64,000 bases of DNA from Mycobacterium sp. E183 (GTDB lineage Bacteria > Actinomycetota > Actinomycetes > Mycobacteriales > Mycobacteriaceae). Positions 14,983 through 24,387 of the stretch are shown here, one piece after another. The DNA lies in the NCBI RefSeq assembly GCF_001667735.1, contig NZ_LZJN01000035.1:34300-98299 (forward strand), given 5' to 3'. The position numbers and the translations under genes were made by a program. Below the pieces are notes generated by a model. It searched no databases. It had not been told where the DNA came from and worked only from the letters and a program-made list of their open reading frames with translations. Every line of letters begins with the position of its first letter. Position 1 is the stretch's first letter.

Positions 14983-15786
14983 TCAGCCGAGCTGGTCGCC
15001 AATCTCCTTGGCCGCCTTGACAAGTGCGGCGGCGACCGTGGCATAGCGGGCGGCGTCGAGCCGGTTCTGGGGTGCGGCGGCATTGAGCGCCAGCCGCAGG
15101 CCCGGCGCCCGGGTGGGTATCGGCACCGCGACCGAAGCGACGCCTTCCTCGCTCTCCTCCCGGTTGATGGCGTAGCCGCGCTCGCGGATGGCGGCGAGCT
15201 CGGCCTCCAGTTCGGTCCGGCTGCCGATCGACGACGAGGTGATGCGCTGCAACCGTTCTCGCGGCAGCAGCTGACGCAACTCCGCCTCGGGCAGCTGCGC
15301 CAGCATGACCTTGCCCGTCGAGGTGCAATGCGCCGGCATGCTGCGGCCCAGCCGGGACGCCACCCGGACCGCGGCCGGGCCCTCGACAGCGGCGACGAAC
15401 CGGACGTTGGCCCCGTCCAACATCCCGACGTGAATCGTCTCGCGCAGCTGTTCGCCGAGGCTGCGCATGACCGGGGTGGCCGCTCGCTGGATGTCGATGC
15501 GGCCGAAGATGGCGAACGCGACGCCGGTCAGCGACGGGCCGGGCAGGTAGGCCCTGGACACCGGGTCCTGCCGGACGAACCCGCGATAGGCCAGCATCGC
15601 CAGCAACCGATGCGCGGTGGACGACGCCACGCCCAGGTAGCGGGTGGCTTCGCTCAACCGGATCTGGGGTTGCTCGCCCAGCAGCAGAAGCAGCTTGAGC
15701 GCGTTGTCGACCGACTCGATCGGATACTGCGGCGCAAGCGAATCGGCGGCCGGGGCTTCGGCGGCCCGCTCGCCCTTTCTCGCCAT
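14983..15786 (-). CDS. IclR-family transcriptional regulator
   Basis: The 267-residue protein has an N-terminal winged helix (SVDNALKLLLLLGEQPQIRLSEATRYLGVASSTAHRLLAML split around residues 24-65) and a GAF-like effector domain. The C-terminal region carries VPIPTRAPGLRLALNAAAP. IclR proteins control catabolic and multidrug genes. No operon diverges from it; the permease gene upstream is on the same strand, 30 nt away, and may be co-transcribed. A link to the dioxygenase operon 8 kb away is possible but unsupported. Confidence 0.82.
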   Translation of the reverse strand: MARKGERAAEAPAADSLAPQYPIESVDNALKLLLLLGEQPQIRLSEATRYLGVASSTAHRLLAMLAYRGFVRQDPVSRAYLPGPSLTGVAFAIFGRIDIQRAATPVMRSLGEQLRETIHVGMLDGANVRFVAAVEGPAAVRVASRLGRSMPAHCTSTGKVMLAQLPEAELRQLLPRERLQRITSSSIGSRTELEAELAAIRERGYAINREESEEGVASVAVPIPTRAPGLRLALNAAAPQNRLDAARYATVAAALVKAAKEIGDQLG

Positions 15787-15816
15787 GACAGTGAAGGTAC
15801 TCGCGCCGGTTGCGAG

Positions 15817-16908
15817 TCACAGCAAGCTGAGCACCACAGCGCCGAGGATTCCCGCAGCGACAACGATGCCGGTCGCGGTCGCGGTGGCCTTCCACCCGAA
15901 GCTGCGGGCGACCATCGCCGCGCCCGGAACGCTCACCGCCGGCAGGGTGATCAGCAGCGCACCGATCGTCCCCGACGACGCGCCCAGCAGGGCCAGCCCT
16001 TGCAGGATCGGGATCTCCCCCGCCGTCGGGATGACCATGAGCGTGCCGGCGATCGCGACGACCACGACGAGCAGCAGGCCCAGCAGCAGCCCGCGGTGCG
16101 CCGGTTGCCCCAACGTGAGCAGGAGACCGCGGAACGCCCCGACCACGAGCACCAGGACCGCGTACTCGGGCAGCAAAAACAGCACCAACCACAGCAGCGC
16201 CCGCACGAACAGGCGCGGCCTGCCCCCGCTCTCGTCGTCGGCCGAAGGCGCGGCCGCGCGCGCCGGCGCCGGGACTCCGCCGTCCGGCCGGGACAGCAAT
16301 CCCACCGCGGCCCCGACCCCGAGCACCGTCGCGATGCCGACGACCACGCGCGTCAGGCTCCATTGCCAGGGAGCGACGAAGAGCAGGAAAACGAGCACCG
16401 CCGGGTTGAGCAGCGGGTTCCCCAGCCAGTAGGCGATGGCCGCCGCCGGTGTGACGCCGTTGCGCCGCAGGGTGACGGCGACCGGGGCGGCGCAACACGT
16501 GCACATCATCGACGGCATGCCGGCGACCCCGCCGGCCAGCGCACTGGACAGCGGAGCGCGACGGTTCAGCACGCGCGGCAGCCACGGGCGCGGGAGCAAC
16601 GCCTGCACCGAGGCGCTGATCAGCAGCGCGGCCACCAACGCCGGCCAGATCGACGCCACGTAGGCGTGGAAGAAGGTCGCCGCGGCGTGCCAGGCCGGTC
16701 GATCGCCGGGGTGGACGCCGCCCACCGTGAGAACGCTCGATCCCGACCAGTGGTGGGTGCGACGGGCCGTGGCGGCCTTACCGGCGTAAGGCAGCCACTT
16801 CGCCCACAGCAGCCCCGCCACGAACAGGGCCACGGCGACGAGAACACCGATCGCGACGTTTCCCCGCCGACCCGCGTGAATTGCATTGCCCTTCAAAGGC
16901 ATCGCCAT
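15817..16908 (-). CDS. Permease of the DUF318/ArsP (YraQ) family
   Basis: About 363 residues with eight or more membrane helices. The family signature is clear: GMPSMMCTCCAAPVAVTLRR, then NGVTPAAAIAYWLGNPLLNP, in the first half, and a related repeat containing IPTAGEIPIL in the second. The vicinal cysteines CTCC are typical of the group. Some members export trivalent organoarsenicals; most have no known substrate. ATG codons at 16908 and 16902 are both possible starts. The 5' end faces the SGNH hydrolase gene. Confidence 0.75.
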   Translation of the reverse strand: MAMPLKGNAIHAGRRGNVAIGVLVAVALFVAGLLWAKWLPYAGKAATARRTHHWSGSSVLTVGGVHPGDRPAWHAAATFFHAYVASIWPALVAALLISASVQALLPRPWLPRVLNRRAPLSSALAGGVAGMPSMMCTCCAAPVAVTLRRNGVTPAAAIAYWLGNPLLNPAVLVFLLFVAPWQWSLTRVVVGIATVLGVGAAVGLLSRPDGGVPAPARAAAPSADDESGGRPRLFVRALLWLVLFLLPEYAVLVLVVGAFRGLLLTLGQPAHRGLLLGLLLVVVVAIAGTLMVIPTAGEIPILQGLALLGASSGTIGALLITLPAVSVPGAAMVARSFGWKATATATGIVVAAGILGAVVLSLL

Positions 16909-17017
16909 GCCCACCGACGCTAGTCGACGGGCGGTGACCCGCGTCGGGCGCGTGGGTGGCCGCGCTTCCCGCACCGGGGATGCGATGGCTATTATTCTCG
17001 GCTTCGTGTACGGGGCT

Positions 17018-17824
17018 ATGCCTTGCGGATATCGCCGTTACGTCGCCATCGGGGACAGCCAGACCGAGGGTTTATGGGACGGCGACGACGTCGTGGGTCT
17101 CCTCGGCTTTGCCGACCGGCTCGCCGCCATGGTGGATGCGCACTACCCCGGCCTGCATTACGCCAACCTGGCGATCCGCGGCAAGCGGATCGCCGACGTC
17201 TTGGACGAGCAGGTTCCGCAGGCCCTGGCGATGCAGCCGGACCTGATCACGGTGTGCGCCGGGATGAACGACGTCATCCAGCCGGGCCGGTCGTTCGGCC
17301 CGGCCCTGGCCGACCTCGAACACGTCTACGCCGCGCTGGCCGGGTCCGGGGCCACGGTGGTGACGACGACCTTCCCGAACGTCGCGCAATTCCTCCCACT
17401 CGGACGGCTGGTGTCGGGCCGTCTCGCCCGCATCAACGCGGCGATCACGGCGGCCGCCGACCGCTACGGGTTCGGGCTCGTCGACCTGTACAACGCGCCG
17501 TCGATGCGCGAGCTGGACACCTGGGCCATCGACCGGGTGCACGCCTCCAGCAAAGGACACATGCTGTTCGCCGCGGCGGCCGCCGAGGCACTGAATCTGC
17601 CTGGCAGCAACCATGATTGGGCCCACGCAACTCCCGACGCCCGGCGCCGCTCGCGCACCACCGGCGCGTACGAGCAGCTGCGCTGGACGCAGGACAGCTT
17701 CTTCCCGTGGATCTGGCGCCGGCTGCGCGGCCTGTCGTCGGCCGACGGTCGGGAGCCCAAGCGCCCACAGCTGGAGAGCCTCGGCACGCCGAGCAGGCCG
17801 GCCGACGCGAACCGGAGGGTTTAG
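17018..17824 (+). CDS. SGNH/GDSL-type hydrolase
   Basis: The 268-residue protein has all four SGNH blocks: AIGDSQTEG (Ser), RGKR (Gly region), GMNDV (Asn) and DRVHASSKGH (Asp-His). The family consists of esterases and lipases. It resembles mycobacterial GDSL-type lipases but lacks a signal peptide with the start chosen here (ATG after ACGGGG). An earlier in-frame ATG at 16985 would add a short hydrophobic leader, so export cannot be excluded. Confidence 0.8.
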   Translation: MPCGYRRYVAIGDSQTEGLWDGDDVVGLLGFADRLAAMVDAHYPGLHYANLAIRGKRIADVLDEQVPQALAMQPDLITVCAGMNDVIQPGRSFGPALADLEHVYAALAGSGATVVTTTFPNVAQFLPLGRLVSGRLARINAAITAAADRYGFGLVDLYNAPSMRELDTWAIDRVHASSKGHMLFAAAAAEALNLPGSNHDWAHATPDARRRSRTTGAYEQLRWTQDSFFPWIWRRLRGLSSADGREPKRPQLESLGTPSRPADANRRV

Positions 17825-17860
17825 GGCGCGTATCGCCGGACGGTCAGGCATCCTGGACGC

Positions 17861-18517
17861 ATGGACGTCGAGGCTTTGCTGCACGCGATCCCACCGCTCG
17901 CGATCTACCTGGTGGTCGGCGGTGTGGTCGGGCTCGAAAGCCTGGGCATCCCCCTTCCCGGCGAGATCATCCTGGTCAGCGCGGCCCTGATGTCCTCGCA
18001 CGACGACCTGCCCGTCAACCCGATCGGCGTGGGCGTCGCCGCGGTGATCGGCGCCGTGGTCGGCGACTCGATCGGTTACACGATCGGACGCAAATTCGGC
18101 ATGCCGCTCTTCGACCGCCTGGGCCGGCGGTTCCCCAAACATTTCGGTCCCGGACACGTCGCGTTGGCCGAAAAGTTGTTCAACCGCTGGGGAGTTCGGG
18201 CGGTTTTCTTCGGCCGCTTCATCGCGCTCTTGCGGATTTTCGCCGGGCCACTCGCCGGGGCGCTGAAGATGCACTACCCGCGCTTCCTGGCGGCCAACGT
18301 CTCGGGCGCCATCTGCTGGGCCGGCGGCACCACCGCGGTGGTGTACTTCGCCGGGATGGCCGCCGAGCGCTGGCTGGAGCGGTTCTCCTGGATCGCACTC
18401 GTCATCGCTATCGTCTGCGGCTTGATCGCCGCCTTCGCGCTGCGGGAACGCACCTCGCGGGCCATCGCGGAACTCGAGGAAGAGCACTACCGCAAGGCCG
18501 AGAACACCGCGGCCTGA
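17861..18517 (+). CDS. DedA-family membrane protein
   Basis: This 218-residue protein has the DedA/VTT pattern: ESLGIPLPGEIILVSAA near residue 27, GDSIGYTIGRKFG near 68, and FFGRFIALLRIFAGPLAG near 112. The arginine-glycine rich re-entrant motif is intact. The family acts in membrane lipid scrambling or flux and in envelope homeostasis. It lies 36 nt after the hydrolase gene on the same strand and is convergent with the TetR gene. Confidence 0.85.
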   Translation: MDVEALLHAIPPLAIYLVVGGVVGLESLGIPLPGEIILVSAALMSSHDDLPVNPIGVGVAAVIGAVVGDSIGYTIGRKFGMPLFDRLGRRFPKHFGPGHVALAEKLFNRWGVRAVFFGRFIALLRIFAGPLAGALKMHYPRFLAANVSGAICWAGGTTAVVYFAGMAAERWLERFSWIALVIAIVCGLIAAFALRERTSRAIAELEEEHYRKAENTAA

Positions 18518-18527
18518 CCCCAGCGGC

Positions 18528-19163
18528 TCAGCTGGCCGCCTCGCCGAGATCCCCGGGCACCACCGGCCGGTGCTCTTCGATCAGACCGACCGCCATCCGG
18601 CGGGCGCGCAGAGCCGCGTCGGTGTCGCCGACGGCCGCCAACACGATGGCGCCCTTCATCAGGATGTGCCAGGACGAGGCGAAGTCCTCGACGTCGATCA
18701 GCCCCGCCGCGACGGCGCGCTGGCGCACGATGTCGCGGACGTGGTCGATGTGGACGATGCAGGCCTGCCCGGCCGGGGAGTCGGGACCGAGCTCCAGCAG
18801 CACGTTGATGAACGAGCAGCCCTCGTAGCCGTCGCGCAGCTGGATCCAGTCGTGCATGACGTCGAAGATCGCGAGCAACTGCTCCTCGGGCGTGTCGGCG
18901 CGCTGGCGGGACTGCTCCTCGATCAGGCCGTGGGTCCACACCTCCTCGCGCCGCTGCAGCACGGCCAGCACGAGGTCGTTTTTGGTGGCGAAATGGCGGT
19001 ACAGCGTGGCCTTGGCGACGCCGGCCCTCTCGATCACCTCCTCCGTGCCGACAGCACGGATTCCACGGCGGCTGAACAGGTCATATGCGGCGGTCAAGAT
19101 GCGTTGACGAGCCGACGCGGGAGGCGTTCCGACATCGGAAGTTGTCATAACAACGCACAACAT
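18528..19163 (-). CDS. TetR-family transcriptional regulator
   Basis: The 211-residue regulator has a helix-turn-helix at about residues 20-65 ([18 protein letters not shown], then [21 protein letters not shown]) and a divergent ligand domain with the [11 protein letters not shown] segment. Two ATG starts are possible (19163 or 19148); the second gives MTTSDVG. A near-palindromic AGACAG-N6-CTGTCT site lies 20-37 nt upstream, which suggests autorepression. The divergent neighbour is a STAS-domain gene. Confidence 0.83.
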   Translation of the reverse strand: MLCVVMTTSDVGTPPASARQRILTAAYDLFSRRGIRAVGTEEVIERAGVAKATLYRHFATKNDLVLAVLQRREEVWTHGLIEEQSRQRADTPEEQLLAIFDVMHDWIQLRDGYEGCSFINVLLELGPDSPAGQACIVHIDHVRDIVRQRAVAAGLIDVEDFASSWHILMKGAIVLAAVGDTDAALRARRMAVGLIEEHRPVVPGDLGEAAS

Positions 19164-19182
19164 ACTCTTAGCCAGGACATGT

Positions 19183-19200
19183 AGACAGACCGACCTGTCT
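19183..19200. promoter_or_regulatory. Probable TetR operator
   Basis: AGACAGACCGACCTGTCT contains 6-bp inverted arms AGACAG and CTGTCT around a 6-nt centre, within an AT-rich promoter region. It sits between the divergent TetR and STAS genes. ACAGACC-GTCTGT-type palindromes are common TetR operators in actinobacteria. Confidence 0.65.
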
Positions 19201-19303
19201 TGTTATAGAAATGAGATTCGCACTCCGCGAATAGTCTGTCTTCAGACGGCAGGACGGGCATCCATCGCAGCGTCGCGAGACGCGAGTCGATTAGGAGGCC
19301 ACG

Positions 19304-19741
19304 ATGAGCTCGGCCATTGCAGAACCTATGACAACTACCCACCTCATGCTGAGCACCAAGCTGGTCTATGAGTTGGGCGATCCGAACAGCACGCTGCGCG
19401 CGACAGCCGATCGCAGCGGACCGGCGGTGCTGATCTACGCGGGCGGGGAGGTCGACGCCTGCAATGAGCACACCTGGCGCCAGCTGATCAGCGAGGTCGC
19501 CGGCATCGTCGCCGCGCCGGGGCCCTTGGTCATTGACGTCACGGGGCTCGAATTCATGGGCTGCTGCGCCTTCGCGGTGCTGGCCGACGAGGCGAAGCGC
19601 TGCAAGAACCGCGGCGTCGAGCTGCGCCTGGTCAGCCGCGAGCCGATCGTCGCCCGCATCGTCGACGCGTGCGGTCTGTCCGCGTTGCTGCCCATCTATC
19701 CGACCGCTGACTCCGCGCTGGCGTCCGCGGCCCGTTGGTGA
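19304..19741 (+). CDS. STAS-domain anti-anti-sigma factor-like protein
   Basis: The 145-residue protein has the STAS fold pattern: YAGGEVDACNEHTWRQLI, then PLVIDVTGLEFMGCCAFAVLAD with the position of the usual phospho-serine, and RIVDACGLSALLPIYPT. Where SpoIIAA has Ser, this protein has GCC. Cysteine-containing STAS proteins such as M. tuberculosis RsfA respond to redox state when freeing SigF, so a thiol switch is possible here. A GGAGG ribosome site precedes the ATG. It is divergent from the TetR gene and 39 nt before ybdK. Confidence 0.75.
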   Translation: MSSAIAEPMTTTHLMLSTKLVYELGDPNSTLRATADRSGPAVLIYAGGEVDACNEHTWRQLISEVAGIVAAPGPLVIDVTGLEFMGCCAFAVLADEAKRCKNRGVELRLVSREPIVARIVDACGLSALLPIYPTADSALASAARW

Positions 19742-19780
19742 CGGGGCAGCGCCGCCACTGATCGGCCCGCCCCCGACGGG

Positions 19781-20863
19781 ATGAGCGTCCCTCCCACCTT
19801 CGGAGCGGAAGAGGAATTTCTCCTCGTCGACCCGCGAACGGGCGAACCGGCTCCGCGAAACGGCGATGTGGCCGCCGCGGCCCAACGCCGGGGCGTCGAG
19901 TTGCAGCTGGAACTGAGCAGCTGCCAGGTGGAGACCACCTCCAGTGTCGTGGCGACCAGCTCGGAACTCGGCGAGGAACTGTCCCGGTTGCGGCGCACGG
20001 CCGCCGAGGCGGCCGAGTCGGTGGGGCTGCGGCTGCTCGCGGCCGGGCTTCCGCCCGCCACGCCCCACGAGTTTCCCGTCACCGACACCCCGCGTTATCG
20101 GCGGATCGGCGCCGAGTACGGGATGGTCGCCCACGAGCAAGGCATCTGCGGCTGCCATGTGCACGTGCAGGTTCCCGATCGTGCAGCCGCCATTCACGTC
20201 AGTAACTGGCTGCGGCCGTGGCTGCCGTCATTGCTTGCGCTGTCGGCGAATTCGGCGATCTACCGCAGCGCCGACAGCGGCTACGCCAGCTGGCGCAGCG
20301 TACTGTGGCGACGCTGGCCGGTGGCCGGGCCCCCGCCCTTCTTCCCCTCCCCCGACGACTACGACCGCACGGTGCGGATGCTGATCGACAGCGAGGTCAT
20401 CCTGGACCGCAAGATGGTCTATTGGGACGTGCGCCCGTCGGAGAATTTCCCGACGATCGAGGTGCGGGTCGCCGACGTGCCGGCGACGGTTGCCGAGACG
20501 GTGTTGCTCGCGACGCTGGTCCGGGCCGCGGTGATGACGGCACTCGAGGACGACCAGCCCGGGCGGCTTCCCCCGGCGGCCCTGCGCGCGGCCTACTGGA
20601 AGGCCGCCCACGACGGCCTCGCCGGACGCACGCTCGACCTGGTCCACGGCCGCGGAGCCGTGTCCGCGCGCGATCAGTTGGGCGCCCTCGTGCAACGCGT
20701 GCGGCCGGCGCTGGAATCGCTCGGCGAATATGACCGCGTCACGGGCGAACTCGACCGCGTCGCAGCCCAGGGCAACGGGGCGATGCGCCAGCGGCGGGCG
20801 TGGCGCAAGCGCGGCGAGGTGAGGGACGTCATCGACGAGGTGGCCGCCGCCACGCTGGACTGA
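19781..20863 (+). CDS. YbdK-type carboxylate-amine ligase (glutamate-cysteine ligase family 2)
   Basis: This 360-residue protein opens with the GCS2 signature TFGAEEEFLLVD. It also has a QVETTSS segment near residue 48, the metal and nucleotide segment CGCHVHVQVPD, and WDVRPSENFPTIEVRVAD. YbdK enzymes form gamma-glutamyl-type amide bonds weakly in vitro; physiological substrates are uncertain, and mycobacteria use mycothiol rather than glutathione. It is probably co-transcribed with the STAS gene. A strong hairpin follows the stop. Confidence 0.82.
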   Translation: MSVPPTFGAEEEFLLVDPRTGEPAPRNGDVAAAAQRRGVELQLELSSCQVETTSSVVATSSELGEELSRLRRTAAEAAESVGLRLLAAGLPPATPHEFPVTDTPRYRRIGAEYGMVAHEQGICGCHVHVQVPDRAAAIHVSNWLRPWLPSLLALSANSAIYRSADSGYASWRSVLWRRWPVAGPPPFFPSPDDYDRTVRMLIDSEVILDRKMVYWDVRPSENFPTIEVRVADVPATVAETVLLATLVRAAVMTALEDDQPGRLPPAALRAAYWKAAHDGLAGRTLDLVHGRGAVSARDQLGALVQRVRPALESLGEYDRVTGELDRVAAQGNGAMRQRRAWRKRGEVRDVIDEVAAATLD

Positions 20864-20893
20864 ACCGGTTGCCGCGCCTCTGTTCACTTGCGC

Positions 20894-20940
20894 GTGCGCC
20901 CAGGGCGGCGACACGCCGGGCGGGCCCTCCCTGGGCGCAC
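20894..20940. terminator. Terminator-like hairpin between convergent genes
   Basis: GTGCGCCCAGGG and CCCTGGGCGCAC form a perfect 12-bp stem around a 23-nt loop, between the convergent ybdK-like and TauE-like genes. No T-run follows. Confidence 0.6.
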
Positions 20941-20983
20941 ACTCAAAGCCGTGAACGCACAGCCGATGCGGCCCGCGCCTCGG

Positions 20984-21769
20984 TCACGCCACGGCGACCA
21001 GTCGGTACAGCCCGATCAGGCCGACCACCACGATCGTCGCCCGCAGCGCGTTGCCCGACAGCCGCCGCCCGTACCGCGCCCCGATCAGTCCGCCGACCAG
21101 TGAGCCCGCCGCGATCAGCCCGGCGGCCGGCCAGCTGATCCGGTCGAACGCCACCCACGTATAGGCCACGGCGGCAACCACATTCACCACCAGCGTGAGC
21201 AGGTTCTTGGCGGCGTTCATGCGCTGCACCGACTCCGGCAGCAGCGCGCCCATCACCCCGACCAGCAGGATGCCCTGGGCGGCGGTGAAATAGCCGCCGT
21301 AGACGCCGACGGCGAACGTGCCGAGCACCAGGACCGCCATGCGGCCGGGGGTGATGTGTTCGGGTGAGCGGCCGGCTACCTCGGCGCGCCGGCCGGTCCA
21401 CGCCTGGATCCGTGGGCCCACGACCACCAGCACCAAAGCCAGCACCAGCAGCACCGGCACCACCTCGGCGAAGACTTTCTCCGGCAGGTGCAGCAACAGG
21501 AAGGCGCCCACCACCGCGCCGGCCAACGAGGCGGGCAGCTGCCAGCGCAGGCGATTCCATTGACCGCGCAACTCGGCGCGGTAGCCCCAGGTGCCCGACA
21601 CGCTGCCGGCGACCAGGCCGATGGCGTTCGACATGGTGGCGGTGACCGGCGGGAAGCCGAGGGCGACCAAAGTCGGGAACGTGATCAAGGTGCCGGACCC
21701 GACGAGCGCGTTGATGGCGCCCGCGCCGAGCCCGGCCAAACAGATCAAGAGCATGTGGGAAGGCGACAC
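20984..21769 (-). CDS. TauE/SafE-family sulfite exporter-like permease
   Basis: A 261-residue protein with about eight helices and the two-repeat TauE pattern: GLGAGAINALVGSGTLITFP at the N-terminus and GGYFTAAQGILLVGVMGALL in the second half. The family exports sulfite, sulfoacetate or other small anions. The start is either GTG (21769) or an ATG five codons in (21754). The gene stands alone. Confidence 0.8.
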   Translation of the reverse strand: MSPSHMLLICLAGLGAGAINALVGSGTLITFPTLVALGFPPVTATMSNAIGLVAGSVSGTWGYRAELRGQWNRLRWQLPASLAGAVVGAFLLLHLPEKVFAEVVPVLLVLALVLVVVGPRIQAWTGRRAEVAGRSPEHITPGRMAVLVLGTFAVGVYGGYFTAAQGILLVGVMGALLPESVQRMNAAKNLLTLVVNVVAAVAYTWVAFDRISWPAAGLIAAGSLVGGLIGARYGRRLSGNALRATIVVVGLIGLYRLVAVA

Positions 21770-21834
21770 TGAAGAAAAACCTTAGCCTGCCGCCGGTTTC
21801 GGCCCGCGGGCGAGTGCGGGCGGGGGTTTCCCGG

Positions 21835-22767
21835 TCAGGCGGGCGGCGCCTCGGCCCCGCGGTCGACGCCGGTGCGTAGCTTGACCGACGCCGAATACGC
21901 GAGCGTCCGGAAGTGCAGGACCGGGTCGTCGGAGGGTTCGATGCCGTCGGTCACCCGCATCGGGTCGAACACGACGATGTCGCCGCCGTGTTCGCGTTGG
22001 GTCTCCAGGCCGGTGATCTCGATGGTGCCGACGGTCGCGATCTGAGTGCTCTGCCATGCCGCGGACGGGTCGACCGTGGAGTCGGCGGGACCGGCGATCT
22101 GCACGCGATATTCGAACCGCACCGGCCCGCTGTCCAGGCGCGCATTCAGCTCGTCGGTGAGGAAGTCCGCACCCTCGCCGTGGGCGGCCGACGCGGACAG
22201 GTAGTTCTGCGCGGCAGCCGGAACCAGATGGTAGCGAACGAATCTGGCGCTGCCGTCGGCGGCGACCCAGCGGAATGCGTGCAAGCCGTGGTATTCGGTG
22301 GTCGCGTAGCTGGCCGGGATCTTGTTGGCGTCGCGCACCACCGGCAGCGCGCCGAGCAGCCGCGGATGGGTGAGGAAGTATTTGGCCATGCGCAGCGGCG
22401 TGGTCAGGCCGGGCCGCATCGCCTTGAGCAGATCGACGAATCCGTCGGGCGTGCTCGAGACGAACAGCCGGGCGGTCTGCGTCGACACGTCGGTGGTGGA
22501 GCCGTCGGGCAGCGTGAACTTCACCGCCATGCCGCGGATCCCCGGCACATTGTCGCGCTGCTTGGGATTGCCCGCGCCATTGGAGAATCGGATCAGCGCC
22601 GGGACCGTCGAGCCGTCGAGATGCTTTGCGCGCGAAAGCATGACCGCGTCCGGGGTCGCGGTGAACGTGCCGCGGTAGAGCGTGCCTTTGGCGTGCAGCG
22701 CGCGACAACCCGGCTGGGCACCGCCGGTGCCTCGGATCGCCTCGATCGCCTCGTCGGGAGTGACCAT
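21835..22767 (-). CDS. Catalase-related haem peroxidase (mini-catalase)
   Basis: The 310-residue protein has a shortened catalase core. The distal His lies in CRALHAKGTLYRGTF (near residue 25), an Asn/phenylalanine region in RFSNGAGNP, and the proximal haem tyrosine in FRTLAYSASVKLR (near 293). It lacks the C-terminal flavodoxin-like and wrapping segments of full catalases. Such minimal members usually act as organic-peroxide peroxidases more than as catalases. The SDR gene starts 18 nt upstream of it on the same strand ends, so they may share a transcript. Confidence 0.8.
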   Translation of the reverse strand: MVTPDEAIEAIRGTGGAQPGCRALHAKGTLYRGTFTATPDAVMLSRAKHLDGSTVPALIRFSNGAGNPKQRDNVPGIRGMAVKFTLPDGSTTDVSTQTARLFVSSTPDGFVDLLKAMRPGLTTPLRMAKYFLTHPRLLGALPVVRDANKIPASYATTEYHGLHAFRWVAADGSARFVRYHLVPAAAQNYLSASAAHGEGADFLTDELNARLDSGPVRFEYRVQIAGPADSTVDPSAAWQSTQIATVGTIEITGLETQREHGGDIVVFDPMRVTDGIEPSDDPVLHFRTLAYSASVKLRTGVDRGAEAPPA

Positions 22768-22784
22768 GCGCGAATCTTAAAGCG

Positions 22785-23573
22785 CTATTCGGGAAAGCCG
22801 AAGAGTTTCACGACACCGTGATCGCGGCCTGCGGTGTAGCCGCCGTCGACGGCGATTGCCTGGCCGCTGACGAAGGAGGCGTCGGGCGACAGCAGGAACG
22901 CCGCCATGGCCGCGACCTCCTCCGGCTGCCCCAGCCGTTGCAGGGCGTGTTCTTCGGTGATGGAGTGCAGCGGGCCCTCCATGCCCGGCAGGCCGAACAC
23001 GCTTTGCGCCATCGGCGTTTCGATGAAGCCGGGGCAGATGGCGTTGGCACGGATGCCGCTCGGTCCGTAGTCGAGCGCGATGTTCTTGGTGAGCAGGACG
23101 ACGCCGCCCTTCGCCGCGTTGTACGAGCTGCCACCCGCCGTGCCTTCCAGGCCCTCGACGCTGGCGACGGTCACCAGCGAACCCCGTTCGCCGTCGACCC
23201 GGGGTTGCTCGATCATCCGGGCCAGCGCCGCCTTGGCGACCAGGAACGTGCCGGTCAGGTTGATCCCGATGACCCGGTCCCACTCGGCCCTGTCGAGCAG
23301 GTGGACCGGGCCGCCGCCGGCGACCCCGGCGGCGTGCAGCACGCCGTCCAGGCGGTCGGGCACGGCGGCGAGCACCGCAGCGATCGCCGCCTCGTCGGTG
23401 ACGTCGGCGGCGACGAACGTGAACCCCGGCCCCAGGTCGGGCGCGGCGGTCAGGTCGGCGCCGATCACCGTGCCCCCTTCGCCCAGTAGGCGCCGCGCGG
23501 TCGCCAGGCCGATTCCGGACGCGGCGCCCGTCACGACGAAGGTGCGGGAGCGGGCACGGTCAGGGTTCGCCAC
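22785..23573 (-). CDS. Short-chain dehydrogenase/reductase
   Basis: A 262-residue SDR with the cofactor motif TGAASGIG (about residue 14), NAG replaced by AAG in HAAGVAG, and the YxxxK in YNAAKGG. The C-terminal CPGFIETPM segment is typical. Substrate is unknown. I chose the GTG at 23573, which places the Rossmann motif at the usual distance; longer in-frame starts add a non-conserved leader. It lies 17 nt upstream of the mini-catalase gene on the same strand. Confidence 0.78.
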   Translation of the reverse strand: MANPDRARSRTFVVTGAASGIGLATARRLLGEGGTVIGADLTAAPDLGPGFTFVAADVTDEAAIAAVLAAVPDRLDGVLHAAGVAGGGPVHLLDRAEWDRVIGINLTGTFLVAKAALARMIEQPRVDGERGSLVTVASVEGLEGTAGGSSYNAAKGGVVLLTKNIALDYGPSGIRANAICPGFIETPMAQSVFGLPGMEGPLHSITEEHALQRLGQPEEVAAMAAFLLSPDASFVSGQAIAVDGGYTAGRDHGVVKLFGFPE

Positions 23574-23769
23574 GTCTGGTCCCCTCGGTCGAAGGTCGGT
23601 TGGGCCGCAGACATGTTGACACACCGGTCCGCCACCGAAGCCGGTTTCGATAGAGGAGAGCTATCACCAAATAGTGCCGCGGTCTTGGACACCGGCCCGC
23701 TTGCGGGGAGATCGTTAGAACCGGCGGGCGAATCCCCCCGTTCGCCCAGAGCCTGAGCAGGAGCCACAC

Positions 23770-24345
23770 ATGTCGACCCCCCAGCCAATACGCCCGCGGC
23801 GGGCAGCCGCCGGCCTGGCCGTCGCCACCGCCGTGACGGCGGCGGTCGTCCTCTTCCCCACCACCCATGCGGCGCCGGTGCGGCTCGTTTCGGCCGATCC
23901 GGTCGATGTTGCCGACGGCGTCTCGATCGTCCCCGCGCCCGGCTGGACGCTCGGGCACCGCGGGCCGAATTGGGTGGCGCTCAGCAACGCCGACGGCAGT
24001 GCGCAGCTGCGGGTCGCGGTCAAGCCCGCCGGCGCGACGGATGTCGGTGCGGTGTTGCAGGCCGACATGAGCGAGTACGCGTCATCTTCCGGCCTGGGCG
24101 ACATGAAGACTTTGACCGCGCCGGACACCCGGCCGCTGCAGAGCGCGAACTTTCAACAGCAGGCGTCCATCGACTACACGGCCGACGTGCCGGCCCCGGA
24201 GGGCCCGATTCCCGTCCTGGGCACGTTCACCGAGCTGCTGAACACGTCCAACCAGCGGTCGGCGTTCATCGACTTCCGGCAGAACAACAACGCGACCCCG
24301 CAGGCCGTGGACGACGGCGGGATGATGATCCGCTCGATGGAATGA
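23770..24345 (+). CDS. Conserved secreted mycobacterial protein, unknown function
   Basis: The 191-residue protein starts with a basic stretch and one hydrophobic segment (residues 13-33, ending near THAAP) that reads as a signal peptide or single anchor. The mature part has a VSIVPAPGWTLGHRGPNWV block and resembles the mycobacterial family of secreted proteins whose beta-rich domain detects nothing enzymatic. The ribosome site is GGAG. No partner gene adjoins it; the SDR gene diverges. Confidence 0.65.
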   Translation: MSTPQPIRPRRAAAGLAVATAVTAAVVLFPTTHAAPVRLVSADPVDVADGVSIVPAPGWTLGHRGPNWVALSNADGSAQLRVAVKPAGATDVGAVLQADMSEYASSSGLGDMKTLTAPDTRPLQSANFQQQASIDYTADVPAPEGPIPVLGTFTELLNTSNQRSAFIDFRQNNNATPQAVDDGGMMIRSME

Positions 24346-24387
24346 GGGATGCGAACTGGTTCAGGCGAATCAGCAAGGCGTGCAGTA

